Shown: positions 18,022 to 26,340 of the stretch, one piece after another
Position numbering within the stretch: the stretch's first letter is position 1
How the letters are laid out: each line of letters begins with the position of its first letter
NCBI GenBank assembly: GCA_023428645.1
Contig: JAEYXD010000232.1
Span: 16,283-80,282, forward strand
Length of the DNA: 64,000 nucleotides
Reading direction: 5' to 3'
Source: Pseudomonadota bacterium
Lineage (GTDB): Bacteria > Pseudomonadota > Gammaproteobacteria > Steroidobacterales > Steroidobacteraceae
The notes under the pieces: generated by a model
What the model saw: the letters and a program-made list of their open reading frames with translations, nothing else
What the model was told of the DNA's origin: nothing
Databases searched by the model: none
Position numbers and translations under genes: made by a program

Positions 18022-18759
18022 TCAGCTTGCGGCTAGCCGCTTCTGTTTCTTTTTCCGGCCTGCCAATCGCAGTCCGGCGAGCCCCAACACAACCAACCCC
18101 AGTGCGCCCGGTGCGGGAACGGCGACCGGTTCGATCCCCGGCGCGGGCTCGAGCTCCGGTCCGACCGGATCGAGAATGCTCGGCGGCGGATCGGTGAGCG
18201 GATGTCCGCCGCCGGGTGCGTTCGTCTCCGGCGAGCCGTTCGCCGGCTCGCTCGGCGTGGTTTCGTCGGCCGGGCTCGATGAGACCGCGTCTCCCTTGCC
18301 CGCCTGCGAAGCATCCGCGGGCTGACTTGACGGGCCTGCGGCATTGTTGACGCGGCTGCGGCCGAAGCCCGCGGCGCCGAGAGTCTCGAACATCGGGCCG
18401 TTCATCAACGAGGCCACGCGGATCGTTGCGCCGCGCGCGCTGTCAGAGTCCTGAATGAGCGAATCGAAATGCGCGCCGACGTCGGCGACGTACTCGCGCT
18501 CCAGATGGCTCCAGTCGAACAACTCCGGCAGTGAGACATCCAGGCTCGGCAAGTAGAGCTCATCGAGCTGAAAGCGCTTGAGGTCGCCGTCTTCCGCGTA
18601 TTCGCGCGGGAGGGCGGCTCGGCTCGAGGAGAATTCCGATACGGCGACCGTCGCATCCGCGGCATTCCCCGCGTGGCGCCAGAACGTGAACGAGGGCGCG
18701 TGCGCGGTCGAGACGACCAACGTGAGGAGCAACAAATAATGCGAGTGGATCTTGAACAT
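18022..18759 (-). CDS. Exported protein with PEP-CTERM-like sorting tail
   Basis: A 245-residue protein of unknown role. I start it at the ATG at 18757-18759, which gives the signal peptide FKIHSHYLLLLTLVVSTAHA. The C-terminus reads VPAPGALGLVVLGLAGL followed by a basic cluster (RKKKQKR). This is the arrangement of a PEP-CTERM sorting signal, recognised by exosortase in bacteria that make exopolysaccharide, but with PAP in place of the usual PEP. Between the ends lies a Ser/Pro/Gly/Ala-rich, low-complexity region (about residues 145-210). The frame upstream of the chosen start has no coding character. A terminator follows the gene. Confidence 0.7.
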   Translation of the reverse strand: MFKIHSHYLLLLTLVVSTAHAPSFTFWRHAGNAADATVAVSEFSSSRAALPREYAEDGDLKRFQLDELYLPSLDVSLPELFDWSHLEREYVADVGAHFDSLIQDSDSARGATIRVASLMNGPMFETLGAAGFGRSRVNNAAGPSSQPADASQAGKGDAVSSSPADETTPSEPANGSPETNAPGGGHPLTDPPPSILDPVGPELEPAPGIEPVAVPAPGALGLVVLGLAGLRLAGRKKKQKRLAAS

Positions 18760-19063
18760 TTTTTGAACGGGCTCCCATCCAATCCTTGCTTCGACGTATG
18801 CCCGTTCATTGCAAGTCGAGTACCGGAAGCGTGCGCGCTCGACATAAGCGGCCAAAAGTTCTATTTCGACGCCGCAAAGTGTGACGCACGCCGCACTTTC
18901 GCGTGCCTTCGAGTCGTCGCTGGCGAGCGGGCTTCGGCGCGCGCGACGCGCGTTGTAAGGATTGGCGACGCACGTCAAAACATTGATGTAAAAAGGTTGA
19001 GAGCCGCGGTCTGCTTTACATAGTCTTACTGCATCGCTCGCTGCTCCTGTTCATTTGCTCACC
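18760..19063. other. Divergent intergenic region before mltD
   Basis: About 300 bases between the PEP-CTERM-like gene (minus) and mltD (plus). I see no gene. An AT-richer stretch at 18976-19030 offers a weak sigma-70-like pair for mltD, TTGAGA at about 18998 and TAGTCT at about 19021, but neither is strong. A GGCACG sequence resembling half of a sigma-54 site has the wrong spacing. Confidence 0.3.
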
Positions 19064-21226
19064 ATGCTCCATAGATTGATACGCTCGACGCTGCTCGTTC
19101 TGATGCTGACGCTCGGGACGGCCGCCCAATCAGTCCATTCGGCCCCGCATCCCGCGTTTCCGCGTCCGACCGAGCTCGAGCGCGACATCGCTTTCTGGCG
19201 GCGGATCTACACCGAAGTCACGACGGGCGGCGGCTTGCTGCACGATCCAGAGCGGCTCGATGTCGTCTATGAAGTCGTGCGGTTCCCCTCGGATCTCAAT
19301 CCGCGCCAGCGCTCTAAGCATGTCGATGACCTGAAAAAGAAGTACGCGCGCATTCTCGATCGGCTGGCGACGGTCGACGACGACAAGCTCACGCCGGAAG
19401 AGCGGCGCGTCTACGAGCTCTGGCCCAAAGGCACGCGACGATCGCGTTTCGAGCAGGCGTCCGAGGAGATTCGCTTCCAGCTCGGGCAGGCCGATCGCTT
19501 TCGCGAGGGGCTGATTCGTTCCGGCGCCTATCGGGACTACATCGCCACGACGTTCGAGCAGATGGGCTTGCCGCGTGAGCTCGCGGCGCTTCCGCACGTC
19601 GAGTCATCATTCAATACGTACGCCTATTCGAAAGTCGGCGCGGCGGGCATGTGGCAATTCATGCGCTCGACCGGCCAACGTTTCCTGCGCATCGATGCGA
19701 CCGTCGACGAGCGGCTCGATCCTTATCGCGCAACGAAAGCGGCGGCGCGCTACCTCGAGCAGAACTACATCGTGCTCGGCACGTGGCCGCTGGCATTGAC
19801 CGCTTACAACCATGGCTCGGGCGGCATGCGGCGCGCGAAAGAGCAGCTGGGCACCGACGACATCGCCGTCATCGCGCGCAAGTACCAGAGCCGCTCGTTC
19901 GGGTTCGCGTCGCGCAATTTCTATGTCGCCTTCCTGGCGGCGCTCGAGATCGACCAGAACCCCGAGGCGTTCTTCGGCCCGATCAAGCTGCATCCCGTCG
20001 ACAACAGCAGCGTCATCGAGCTGCCGAACTACATTCCGGCGAGCCGCATCGCCAGCTCGCTCAAACTCGAAATGGACGTGCTGCGTCGCTTGAATCCTTC
20101 CCTGCTCGGCTCGGTCTGGAACGGCGCTCGCCACGTGCCGCGCGGCTTCGAGCTGCGCGTGCCGGCGCATGTCGACGCGACCGCCGCGTTGCGGACGCTG
20201 TCGGCCGGCGAGGTCTACGACGCGCAAGTCGCCGAGACCGGTCATCGCGTACGCAATGGCGAGACGCTGTCGACGATCGCGAGTCGCTACAACGTCAGCA
20301 TGACGCGGCTTGCGGAGCTGAACGGGTTGAGCAAACCCTATCGGATCAACGCGGGCCAGATGCTCACGCTGCCGACGAAGCCCGGCCAGCCCGCCGCAAT
20401 CGTCGCGGCGACGCAGCGTCCGGTCGCGAAGCCGGTCGCCGCGCCGACACCGCAGACGGGCGTCGTCGGCGAAAATCGCTATGTCGTGCGCCGCGGCGAT
20501 ACGTTGTCGAAGATCGCGACGAAGCACGGCATGACGGAGGAAGCGTTGATGGAGCTGAACAGCATCCGGAATCGCAACTTCGTCTACGAAGGCCAGGTGC
20601 TCGCACTCGCAGCCGCGGCGCGCGCGGCGCCGCCCGCCGAGGCGCAAGTGCCGGTCGAGAATATCGTCGCGCCGCCCGCCGAGCCCGCCGCCGTCGCCGA
20701 AGCGTCCGAGCCCGTCTCGGAGCTCGAAGCCGAAGCGATCGGGCCGACGCTCGTGCCGGGCATCCAGGCCGCGGCATCCGCAGACCCGGGCGACTTCTCG
20801 GTTCACGACGAGGCTTTCGTGCTCGTGCAGGCGACCGAAACGATGGGTCATTACGCCGAGTGGCTGGAAGTGCGCGCGAGCCAATTGCGCAAGATCAATC
20901 GGATGACGACTGCCACGCCGGTCGTGATCGGACGCAAGGTGAAGCTCGATTTCTCCAAGGTGACGCCCGATCAGTTCGAGGCGCGTCGCATGGAATATCA
21001 CAAGCGGCTGCAGGAGACGTTCTTCACGCAGTTCCGCATCAAGGGCAACGAGACCCACGTCATCAAGCGCGGGGAATCGGTATGGGTGCTTGCGCAACAG
21101 CGCTATAACATTCCGATCTGGCTCTTGCGCCAGTACAACCCCGATGTCGATCTTGGCGCGATCAAGCCGGGCACGAGGCTCGTGATCCCGACGGTCGAGC
21201 CGGCGGCGCCGGATCCGGCAGCCTAG
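19064..21226 (+). CDS. mltD: Membrane-bound lytic murein transglycosylase D with LysM repeats
   Basis: Cleaves the MurNAc-GlcNAc bond of peptidoglycan, forming a 1,6-anhydro product, in the periplasm. It has 720 residues. After a signal peptide (LLVLMLTLGTAAQSVHS) comes an SLT domain with the catalytic glutamate at about residue 180 in HVESSFN, then GAAGMWQFM and LTAYNHG. LysM peptidoglycan-binding repeats follow near 390-435 (RNGETLSTIASRYNV), 470-515 (RRGDTLSKIATKHGM) and 655-705 (KRGESVWVLAQQRYNI), with a degenerate copy near 575-625. The exact start is the ATG at 19064; a TTG nine bases earlier is less likely. It heads a plus-strand run of envelope genes. Confidence 0.94.
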   Translation: MLHRLIRSTLLVLMLTLGTAAQSVHSAPHPAFPRPTELERDIAFWRRIYTEVTTGGGLLHDPERLDVVYEVVRFPSDLNPRQRSKHVDDLKKKYARILDRLATVDDDKLTPEERRVYELWPKGTRRSRFEQASEEIRFQLGQADRFREGLIRSGAYRDYIATTFEQMGLPRELAALPHVESSFNTYAYSKVGAAGMWQFMRSTGQRFLRIDATVDERLDPYRATKAAARYLEQNYIVLGTWPLALTAYNHGSGGMRRAKEQLGTDDIAVIARKYQSRSFGFASRNFYVAFLAALEIDQNPEAFFGPIKLHPVDNSSVIELPNYIPASRIASSLKLEMDVLRRLNPSLLGSVWNGARHVPRGFELRVPAHVDATAALRTLSAGEVYDAQVAETGHRVRNGETLSTIASRYNVSMTRLAELNGLSKPYRINAGQMLTLPTKPGQPAAIVAATQRPVAKPVAAPTPQTGVVGENRYVVRRGDTLSKIATKHGMTEEALMELNSIRNRNFVYEGQVLALAAAARAAPPAEAQVPVENIVAPPAEPAAVAEASEPVSELEAEAIGPTLVPGIQAAASADPGDFSVHDEAFVLVQATETMGHYAEWLEVRASQLRKINRMTTATPVVIGRKVKLDFSKVTPDQFEARRMEYHKRLQETFFTQFRIKGNETHVIKRGESVWVLAQQRYNIPIWLLRQYNPDVDLGAIKPGTRLVIPTVEPAAPDPAA

Positions 21227-21246
21227 TACCTGCGTTGAGGTTCGCG

Positions 21247-21639
21247 ATGCAGTGCAACTTTCGTCTTCGTCTCGTCGCCGTCGCAAGCGCCGCGCTGGCG
21301 CTGAGCGCCTGCATGACCGCGCAGACATACGAAGGGCCGCGGCGTCCGCGCAGCGAAGTCGCGCATATCGCAGGCGATCTTGCGTTGAGCGCGGGCGCGC
21401 CGGTGAGCCTGCTGCTGCGGCAAGTCGACGGCATCACGCTCAGCGTCGGTCAGAACGCGGTCGACGTGCTGCCGGGCACACACACGCTGCTCGTCGATTG
21501 CCGTATTCGGGAGACTGGTGGCGTGTCGCGCCACTCCATCGAAGTCGACGTGTACGAGGGGCGCACTTATCGTCTCGTCCCGGAGACAGGGCCGGGGTTG
21601 CGGGAATGCACGGACGTGCGCCTGGAGGCGGTCGAGTGA
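21247..21639 (+). CDS. Small lipoprotein of unknown function
   Basis: A 130-residue protein starting at the ATG at 21247, with GAGG 6 bases upstream. Residues 1-20 form a lipoprotein signal ending LSAC. The mature part is mostly predicted beta strand and contains PGTHTLLVDC and YEGRTYRLVPETGPG, a pattern like small PEGA-type or carboxypeptidase-regulatory-like folds. Two cysteines (VDC and REC) could form a disulphide. It lies 20 bases after mltD and 127 bases before an L,D-transpeptidase gene, so a cell-envelope role is likely. I do not recognise the family. Confidence 0.75.
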   Translation: MQCNFRLRLVAVASAALALSACMTAQTYEGPRRPRSEVAHIAGDLALSAGAPVSLLLRQVDGITLSVGQNAVDVLPGTHTLLVDCRIRETGGVSRHSIEVDVYEGRTYRLVPETGPGLRECTDVRLEAVE

Positions 21640-21766
21640 CCGTCGTCGGACATGTTGCGCGCGCGATGTCCGGTGCGCGCCGATCGCCTTGGTCATCCTG
21701 CGCGCGAACATAAGCAGGCTATACTCCGTGCCGTGGACCATTCGAGAAGCTTCTAATTACTATTCC

Positions 21767-22315
21767 ATGCATCGAGTCCTCGCTGTCTCGTTGATGTTGC
21801 TGTGCGCGACTTTCGCTCGCGCCGAAACGCCGTTGTCTTCTTCGGCGATCGCGACGCCTACGCCGGACATGGGGTTGGAGGCGGGCTTGCCGCTCGCGGA
21901 CAGCGTCATCGTTCGCAAGGGAGAGCGCCGGCTGTTCCTGATGCGCAATGGCGCGGTGCTGCGCAGCTACAAGATCGCGCTCGGATTGCGTCCCGACGGA
22001 CACAAGCAGTTTGAGGGCGATTTGCGCACTCCCGAAGGCAAATACCGGCTGGTGCGGCGTAATCCGAACAGCGAGTACTTTCTGTCGATTCTGATTTCCT
22101 ATCCGAACGAGGACGATGTCGCACGAGCTCGGAAGCAAGGCCAGCGGCCAGGCGGTGCGATCATGATCCATGGCCAGCCGAACCTTCCGACGCGGTCGAA
22201 GGATTATTATGCGACCGTCGACTGGACGGAGGGATGTATCGCCGTGTCGAACTCCGACATGGTCGAGATTTGGCTCATGACGCCGCCGGATACGCCGATC
22301 GAGATCCATCCGTGA
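21767..22315 (+). CDS. L,D-transpeptidase family protein (YkuD domain)
   Basis: Periplasmic enzyme of the YkuD fold that forms or cuts bonds at the diaminopimelate of peptidoglycan, or links proteins to it. It has 182 residues: signal peptide (VLAVSLMLLCATFARA), then the catalytic domain with IMIHGQ and the active-site segment DWTEGCIAVSN, with Cys157 as nucleophile. The EGC version of the motif resembles the YafK group of murein endopeptidases/transpeptidases. A TATACT -10 element lies at 21720-21725. The stop overlaps the GTG start of ppnN by GTGA, so the two are translationally coupled. Confidence 0.92.
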   Translation: MHRVLAVSLMLLCATFARAETPLSSSAIATPTPDMGLEAGLPLADSVIVRKGERRLFLMRNGAVLRSYKIALGLRPDGHKQFEGDLRTPEGKYRLVRRNPNSEYFLSILISYPNEDDVARARKQGQRPGGAIMIHGQPNLPTRSKDYYATVDWTEGCIAVSNSDMVEIWLMTPPDTPIEIHP

Positions 22316-23718
22316 GTGACAATCGAACTTCTGTCTCGCTCTCGCAGGTCGAATCCGAGGGCTTGGTGGACGCGCGGGTATCGCCGCTCGGCAGCCTGGA
22401 GAATCTTTCGCAGCGCGAAGTGGAGCAGCTGCTCACGGCCGGCCGCGGCGGCGTTTACGAATTGTTCCGACGCTGCGCACTCGCCGTCCTGTCGTCCGGC
22501 CTCGAATCCGATGACGTGCGCGCGATCTTCGATCGCTACAAGGATTTCGACATTCGCCTCGGCCGTCAGGCCTGGGGAGTGAAGCTGGACGTGCGCAATG
22601 CGCCATCGAGCGCGTTCGTCGATGGTCAGATGCTCCGCGGCATCAAGGAGCACTTGTTCGCCGTGCTGCGCGATATCGTGTACATCCACGACGCGATCCT
22701 CGGCAGCAATCGCTTCGATCTGACCGACTCGTCGAACATCACGAACGCCGTCTACCACATCCTGCGCAACGCGCGGATCCTCGACTACAAGGGCAAGCCC
22801 GATCTGGTCGTCTGCTGGGGCGGGCATTCGATCGGTTCGGCCGAGTACGACTACACGAAGCGCGTCGGCTACGAGCTCGGCTTGCGCGCGTTGAGCGTAT
22901 GCACCGGTTGCGGTCCCGGAGCGATGAAGGGCCCGATGAAGGGCGCGACGATCGGCCACTCGAAACAACGCATTCGCGACGGCCGCTACATCGGCATGAC
23001 CGAGCCCGGCATCATCGCCGCGGAGCCGCCGAATCCGATCGTGAATCAGCTCGTGATCATGCCGGACATCGAAAAGCGCCTCGAGGCGTTCGTACGCACC
23101 GCGCACGCGATCATCGTCTTCCCCGGCGGCGCCGGCACGGCCGAGGAGATCCTCTATCTGCTCGGCTTGTTGCTCGATCCGGCGAACGCCGAGCAGCCAC
23201 TGCCCGTCGTTTTCACGGGCCCGCCGTCCGCGGCCGAATACTTCGGTCAGATCGACCGCTTCATCGGCGCGACGCTCGGCAACCTGGCGCAGCAGCGCTA
23301 CAAGATCATCATCGGCGATCCCGCGCAGGCCGCCCGTGAGGTCGCCCGCGGCATCGAGAGCGTGCGCGAGTACCGTCGCGCGAAGAGCGACGCTTACAAC
23401 TACAATTGGCTGCTGAAGATTCCAGCGGATTTCCAGCGTCCATTCGAGCCCACGCACGAAGCGATGGCGAAGCTCGAGCTCAAGCGCGACCTCTCGCCGC
23501 ACCTCCTCGCCGCCAACCTGCGGCGTGCGTTCTCGGGCATCGTGGCCGGCAACGTGAAGGAGCAGGGTATTCAAGCGATCGAGGCCCGCGGCCCGTACGA
23601 GCTGCACGGCGACAAGGCCGTGATGCGGCTGCTCGATGAGCTGTTGGGGGCTTTCGTCGCGCAGAAGCGCATGAAGATCGCCGGCGAGTATCGCCCGTGC
23701 TATCGCCTCGTCGCATGA
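22312..23718 (+). CDS. ppnN: Pyrimidine/purine nucleotide 5'-monophosphate nucleosidase
   Basis: Cytoplasmic enzyme of the PpnN (YgdH) type that splits nucleoside monophosphates into base and ribose 5-phosphate; the enteric enzyme is allosterically stimulated by (p)ppGpp. It has 468 residues, close to the usual 454. The nucleotide-binding site shows VVCWGGHSIG and CTGCGPGAMKGPMKGA, and the LOG-family motif is FPGGAGTAEEI. I start it at the GTG at 22312, which overlaps the upstream stop by four bases; the longer open frame would run into the previous gene. It is followed by an ATGA overlap with the next gene. Confidence 0.94.
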   Translation: MSDNRTSVSLSQVESEGLVDARVSPLGSLENLSQREVEQLLTAGRGGVYELFRRCALAVLSSGLESDDVRAIFDRYKDFDIRLGRQAWGVKLDVRNAPSSAFVDGQMLRGIKEHLFAVLRDIVYIHDAILGSNRFDLTDSSNITNAVYHILRNARILDYKGKPDLVVCWGGHSIGSAEYDYTKRVGYELGLRALSVCTGCGPGAMKGPMKGATIGHSKQRIRDGRYIGMTEPGIIAAEPPNPIVNQLVIMPDIEKRLEAFVRTAHAIIVFPGGAGTAEEILYLLGLLLDPANAEQPLPVVFTGPPSAAEYFGQIDRFIGATLGNLAQQRYKIIIGDPAQAAREVARGIESVREYRRAKSDAYNYNWLLKIPADFQRPFEPTHEAMAKLELKRDLSPHLLAANLRRAFSGIVAGNVKEQGIQAIEARGPYELHGDKAVMRLLDELLGAFVAQKRMKIAGEYRPCYRLVA

Positions 23719-24416
23719 CGATGGTCATCACCTACAGGATTGCGACGCCCGATTCCCGTGAGCGCGTCTTCAATCTGGAGCTGGACAGCGACAGCGCGGA
23801 GCTCACGACGGCGCCGAATGCCAATGCGCCGGCCTGGACCGAGCTCGCTTTCAATCAGTGCCAGGGCTGTCCGCTCGGCAAGGACGTGAAGCACTGTCCC
23901 GCAGCCCTGCATCTCGCGAGCGTCATCGACGGCTTCAGTGATCTCGTTTCCTACGACCAGGTGCGCGTCACCGTCGATAGCGAAGAGCGCTCGGTCGTCG
24001 CGACGCTGTCGGCGCAACAAGCGCTCGCCTCGCTGATGGGGTTGATCATGGCCTCGAGCGGCTGTCCGCGCACGGCGGTATTCCGGCCGATGGCGCGCTT
24101 TCATCTGCCGTTCTCGAGCGAATCCGAGACGGCCTACCGCGTCGCGTCGATGTATCTCGTCGCGCAGCAGTTCAAGGCGCGCAGCGGCGCGGCGGCGGAT
24201 TTCCAGCTCGCGGATCTGGAGAGCGTGTATCGCGGCGTCCACGCAGTGAATCGCGGCATGGCGCAGCGGTTGCGCGCAGCGAGCCGTCAAGACGCGATCG
24301 TGAATGCGATCGTGCTGCTCGACGTTTACAGCAGTCTGGTGCCGGCCGCGATCCACGACATCCTGGACGAAGTGAAGCCGGCGTTCGCCGCGCTGCTGAC
24401 GTCTGAAGAAAAGTGA
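23715..24416 (+). CDS. Conserved protein with N-terminal cysteine cluster
   Basis: A 233-residue soluble protein. The start codon ATG at 23715 overlaps the ppnN stop (ATGA), so it is translationally coupled to it; a second ATG lies two codons on. Near residues 48-67 there is a cysteine cluster, NQCQGCPLGKDVKHCPAALH, and another cysteine in SSGCPRT at about residue 115. The pattern suggests metal binding or a structural cysteine knot. The rest is helical and rich in alanine. I recall similar proteins of unknown function in gammaproteobacteria but cannot name the family with confidence. Its tight coupling suggests a function linked to nucleotide turnover. Confidence 0.75.
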   Translation: MTMVITYRIATPDSRERVFNLELDSDSAELTTAPNANAPAWTELAFNQCQGCPLGKDVKHCPAALHLASVIDGFSDLVSYDQVRVTVDSEERSVVATLSAQQALASLMGLIMASSGCPRTAVFRPMARFHLPFSSESETAYRVASMYLVAQQFKARSGAAADFQLADLESVYRGVHAVNRGMAQRLRAASRQDAIVNAIVLLDVYSSLVPAAIHDILDEVKPAFAALLTSEEK

Positions 24417-24660
24417 TGCCGGCGCGAACGACGGCGCGCGTCGCTCGTCGGCACGGTGACACGCCAATAATCGCCGGTTAAATCCGCGCAATCGCGCTGC
24501 ATGCGCGCGCGATTCGGCAGCGCATCGTTCACACAAGGCGTGAATGTTGGGATGGCTGTCGCACTCTGGCTACGCATTCGGGGGGCTGTGACCCAGTTCC
24601 TGACGCCTCTCGATGCTCGAACTTAACGTCGCTCGCAACTTGAGTCCGAGGACGATCGTC

Positions 24661-24906
24661 ATGATGAACGAGCACAACCGCGATGACATGCTGGCGACCG
24701 GCGCGCATCACGCGTGGACCGGCGAGCCCGCGGGTTCGGTCGTTCGCGCGGGCGCGCCGTCCCGGGATCCGCAGCGCAACTGGCTCGAGCGCGCGCAGCC
24801 CACGAATCCGCGTCACGCGGCGATCACGCGCTCGTTGTACAGCTGGTCGAATTACAAGAGCTGGTCCGACAAGGTGCGGAACAGCTGGGACAAGGAGAAG
24901 AAGTAA
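24661..24906 (+). CDS. Small tryptophan-rich hypothetical protein (81 aa)
   Basis: I do not recognise this gene. The start at 24661 is preceded by GAGGA about 8 bases upstream; the frame is open 16 codons further, but without a ribosome-binding site. The C-terminal third (SLYSWSNYKSWSDKV then RNSWDKEKK) repeats SW at short intervals and ends in a highly charged tail. The N-terminal part is polar with many D, H and R residues. There is no signal peptide or membrane segment. The gene ends 5 bases before the convergent ParA-like gene. Confidence 0.55.
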   Translation: MMNEHNRDDMLATGAHHAWTGEPAGSVVRAGAPSRDPQRNWLERAQPTNPRHAAITRSLYSWSNYKSWSDKVRNSWDKEKK

Positions 24907-24911
24907 ATCGA

Positions 24912-25649
24912 TCAAGTGCCGACGGGCGTCGCCGTCGGCATGATCGCGCTCGCTGTCGTCGAGGACGTGATTGCGGGCGTGCCGGCCTCGATGTCGAGAG
25001 GCTTGCGTTGCGACAGCCAGCCGATGAGCGGCAGCCACTGCTCCAGATCCTCCCGTACGAGATAGGGCTTCACTTCGAAAATGCCGACGCCCGATTCGGC
25101 GGCGCGGATATAGTTCTGCGAATCGCGCAACGTCGCGACGACCGGGATACGCAGCGTCTCCAGGAACTTCATCAGCGACTTGAAGATCACCGTGTGCTTT
25201 TTCACGCGGTTCGCGATGACGGCGATGCGCTGATCCTCGCGCCGGATCTTCGCGATCAGCAGCAGGTCCGATATGCACTTCGCCGCGGCGTGAATGTCGA
25301 TGTCGGAGGGCAGTACGGGCACGAGGATCGCTGTCGCGCTGCGGGTGATGTCCGGCAGGCGCTGCGGCTCCAGCGCGGCCGGCGTATCCACGATGAGCCG
25401 CTCGCTATCGAGCGGCAGGCGCGTCGCGAAGCTGCGCGTGACACGCGAGTTGCGCTCGAATCCGGCGATGCCGTGCACGGTCGCCTGGCCTTTCGCGCGC
25501 TTGCTCAGCCAACGCGTCGTCGAGCCCTGGGCGTCCAGATCCATGAGCGTCGGCCGGAGTCCCGCGACGGCGTAGTAGCTCGCGAGATTGGTGGCAATCG
25601 TCGTCTTGCCCGAGCCACCCTTTGGATTCAACAGCACGATTTTCTGCAT
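24912..25649 (-). CDS. ParA/MinD family ATPase (no ParB neighbour)
   Basis: A 245-residue P-loop ATPase of the ParA/MinD group. It starts at once with the deviant Walker A motif NPKGGSGKTTIATNLA (residues 8-23), followed by LMDLDAQGSTTRWL and LIVDTPAAL for the other nucleotide contacts. No ParB, MinC or chemotaxis partner lies beside it, so it is more likely to position some other cargo, or to act on DNA non-specifically, than to segregate a chromosome. No N-terminal DNA-binding extension is present, as in small type Ib ParA proteins. The last about 20 residues are Ser/Thr/Ala/Pro-rich. Confidence 0.88.
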   Translation of the reverse strand: MQKIVLLNPKGGSGKTTIATNLASYYAVAGLRPTLMDLDAQGSTTRWLSKRAKGQATVHGIAGFERNSRVTRSFATRLPLDSERLIVDTPAALEPQRLPDITRSATAILVPVLPSDIDIHAAAKCISDLLLIAKIRREDQRIAVIANRVKKHTVIFKSLMKFLETLRIPVVATLRDSQNYIRAAESGVGIFEVKPYLVREDLEQWLPLIGWLSQRKPLDIEAGTPAITSSTTASAIMPTATPVGT

Positions 25650-25916
25650 GCGATCGTGTCGGCGCTAGGCGTCAGTGACGCGACGGTGCGGCGATGAATG
25701 TCCTGCGTCCCGGTCCGCCGTGCAATCAGCCGAACGCTGAATGCCCGCGGGTCGTGTCGCGGCTGAGTTTCGCTAGAGCCTAGCACGCGGGGTTTCCCCT
25801 GCAAGCGACACTTTGTGAACGCGATCACCTTGTGGCCTCCTGTACCCTGTGAGTCACCTCACGCTTCCAGCCACCTTGGCCGCGTACATTTCGTCGCACG
25901 TTTGCGAGGCATGCCT

Positions 25917-26147
25917 ATGGAATTTCTGTTGCTCTGGGTCGATGAGCTCGACGATGCGGTGGGCACGCTGCGTCACTTGATCCCGCGAATTCTCGGCTTT
26001 CTATTCGCGACCATCGCGTTCCTGGGCGCTGCGCTCGCATGCAGTCTCGCGCCTCACGCGACCTTCGGCATCGCCGCGGTCGGACTCTCGGTGTCGCTCT
26101 TCGAAGTGGCTCGCCGGCGGCGGGCACGGCAGGGCGCTCGCTCCTAG
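25917..26147 (+). CDS. Small membrane protein (76 aa)
   Basis: A 76-residue protein with two probable membrane helices ([20 protein letters not shown] and about residues 42-60) and a basic C-terminus (RRRRARQG), which should stay in the cytoplasm. The start at 25917 has GAGG 7 bases upstream; an ATG six bases earlier is too close to that site. The sequence begins [17 protein letters not shown] do not recognise a family. It is a single gene between the ParA-like gene (divergent) and htpG. Confidence 0.6.
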   Translation: MEFLLLWVDELDDAVGTLRHLIPRILGFLFATIAFLGAALACSLAPHATFGIAAVGLSVSLFEVARRRRARQGARS

Positions 26148-26253
26148 CAAGCGGCGCACCGAATCACCTCACTGCATCTTTGCCCGACAGCCGCCGCGGC
26201 GGCCGCAGCGCTTTTTCGGCAACTTGCGGGCCGCTGCAGGACTCGCCGCCCGA

Positions 26254-26280
26254 CTTGAATTCTCCTTCCTGACCCCTATA
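26254..26280 (+). promoter_or_regulatory. Heat-shock (sigma-32) promoter of htpG
   Basis: CTTGAA (26254-26259) and CCCCTATA (26273-26280) are separated by 13 bases. This is a near-consensus RpoH (sigma-32) promoter, and htpG is a classical member of that regulon. The ATG follows 60 bases downstream. Confidence 0.8.
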
Positions 26281-26340
26281 AGCCCGGGCGGCGTTTATCA
26301 TGCCCGCCCTTTTCGCGGGCCAATCACTGGAAGGACAGCC

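Noticed and set aside
18880..18910. GGCACG-like sequence upstream of the PEP-CTERM-like gene as a sigma-54 promoter
   Set aside because: The GG and GC elements are 11 bases apart instead of the required 10, and the downstream TTGC half is poor.
26302..26320. Hairpin in the htpG leader as an RNA thermometer
   Set aside because: The stem (26302-26307 with 26315-26320) does not cover the ribosome-binding site or start codon, so it cannot act as a typical thermometer.
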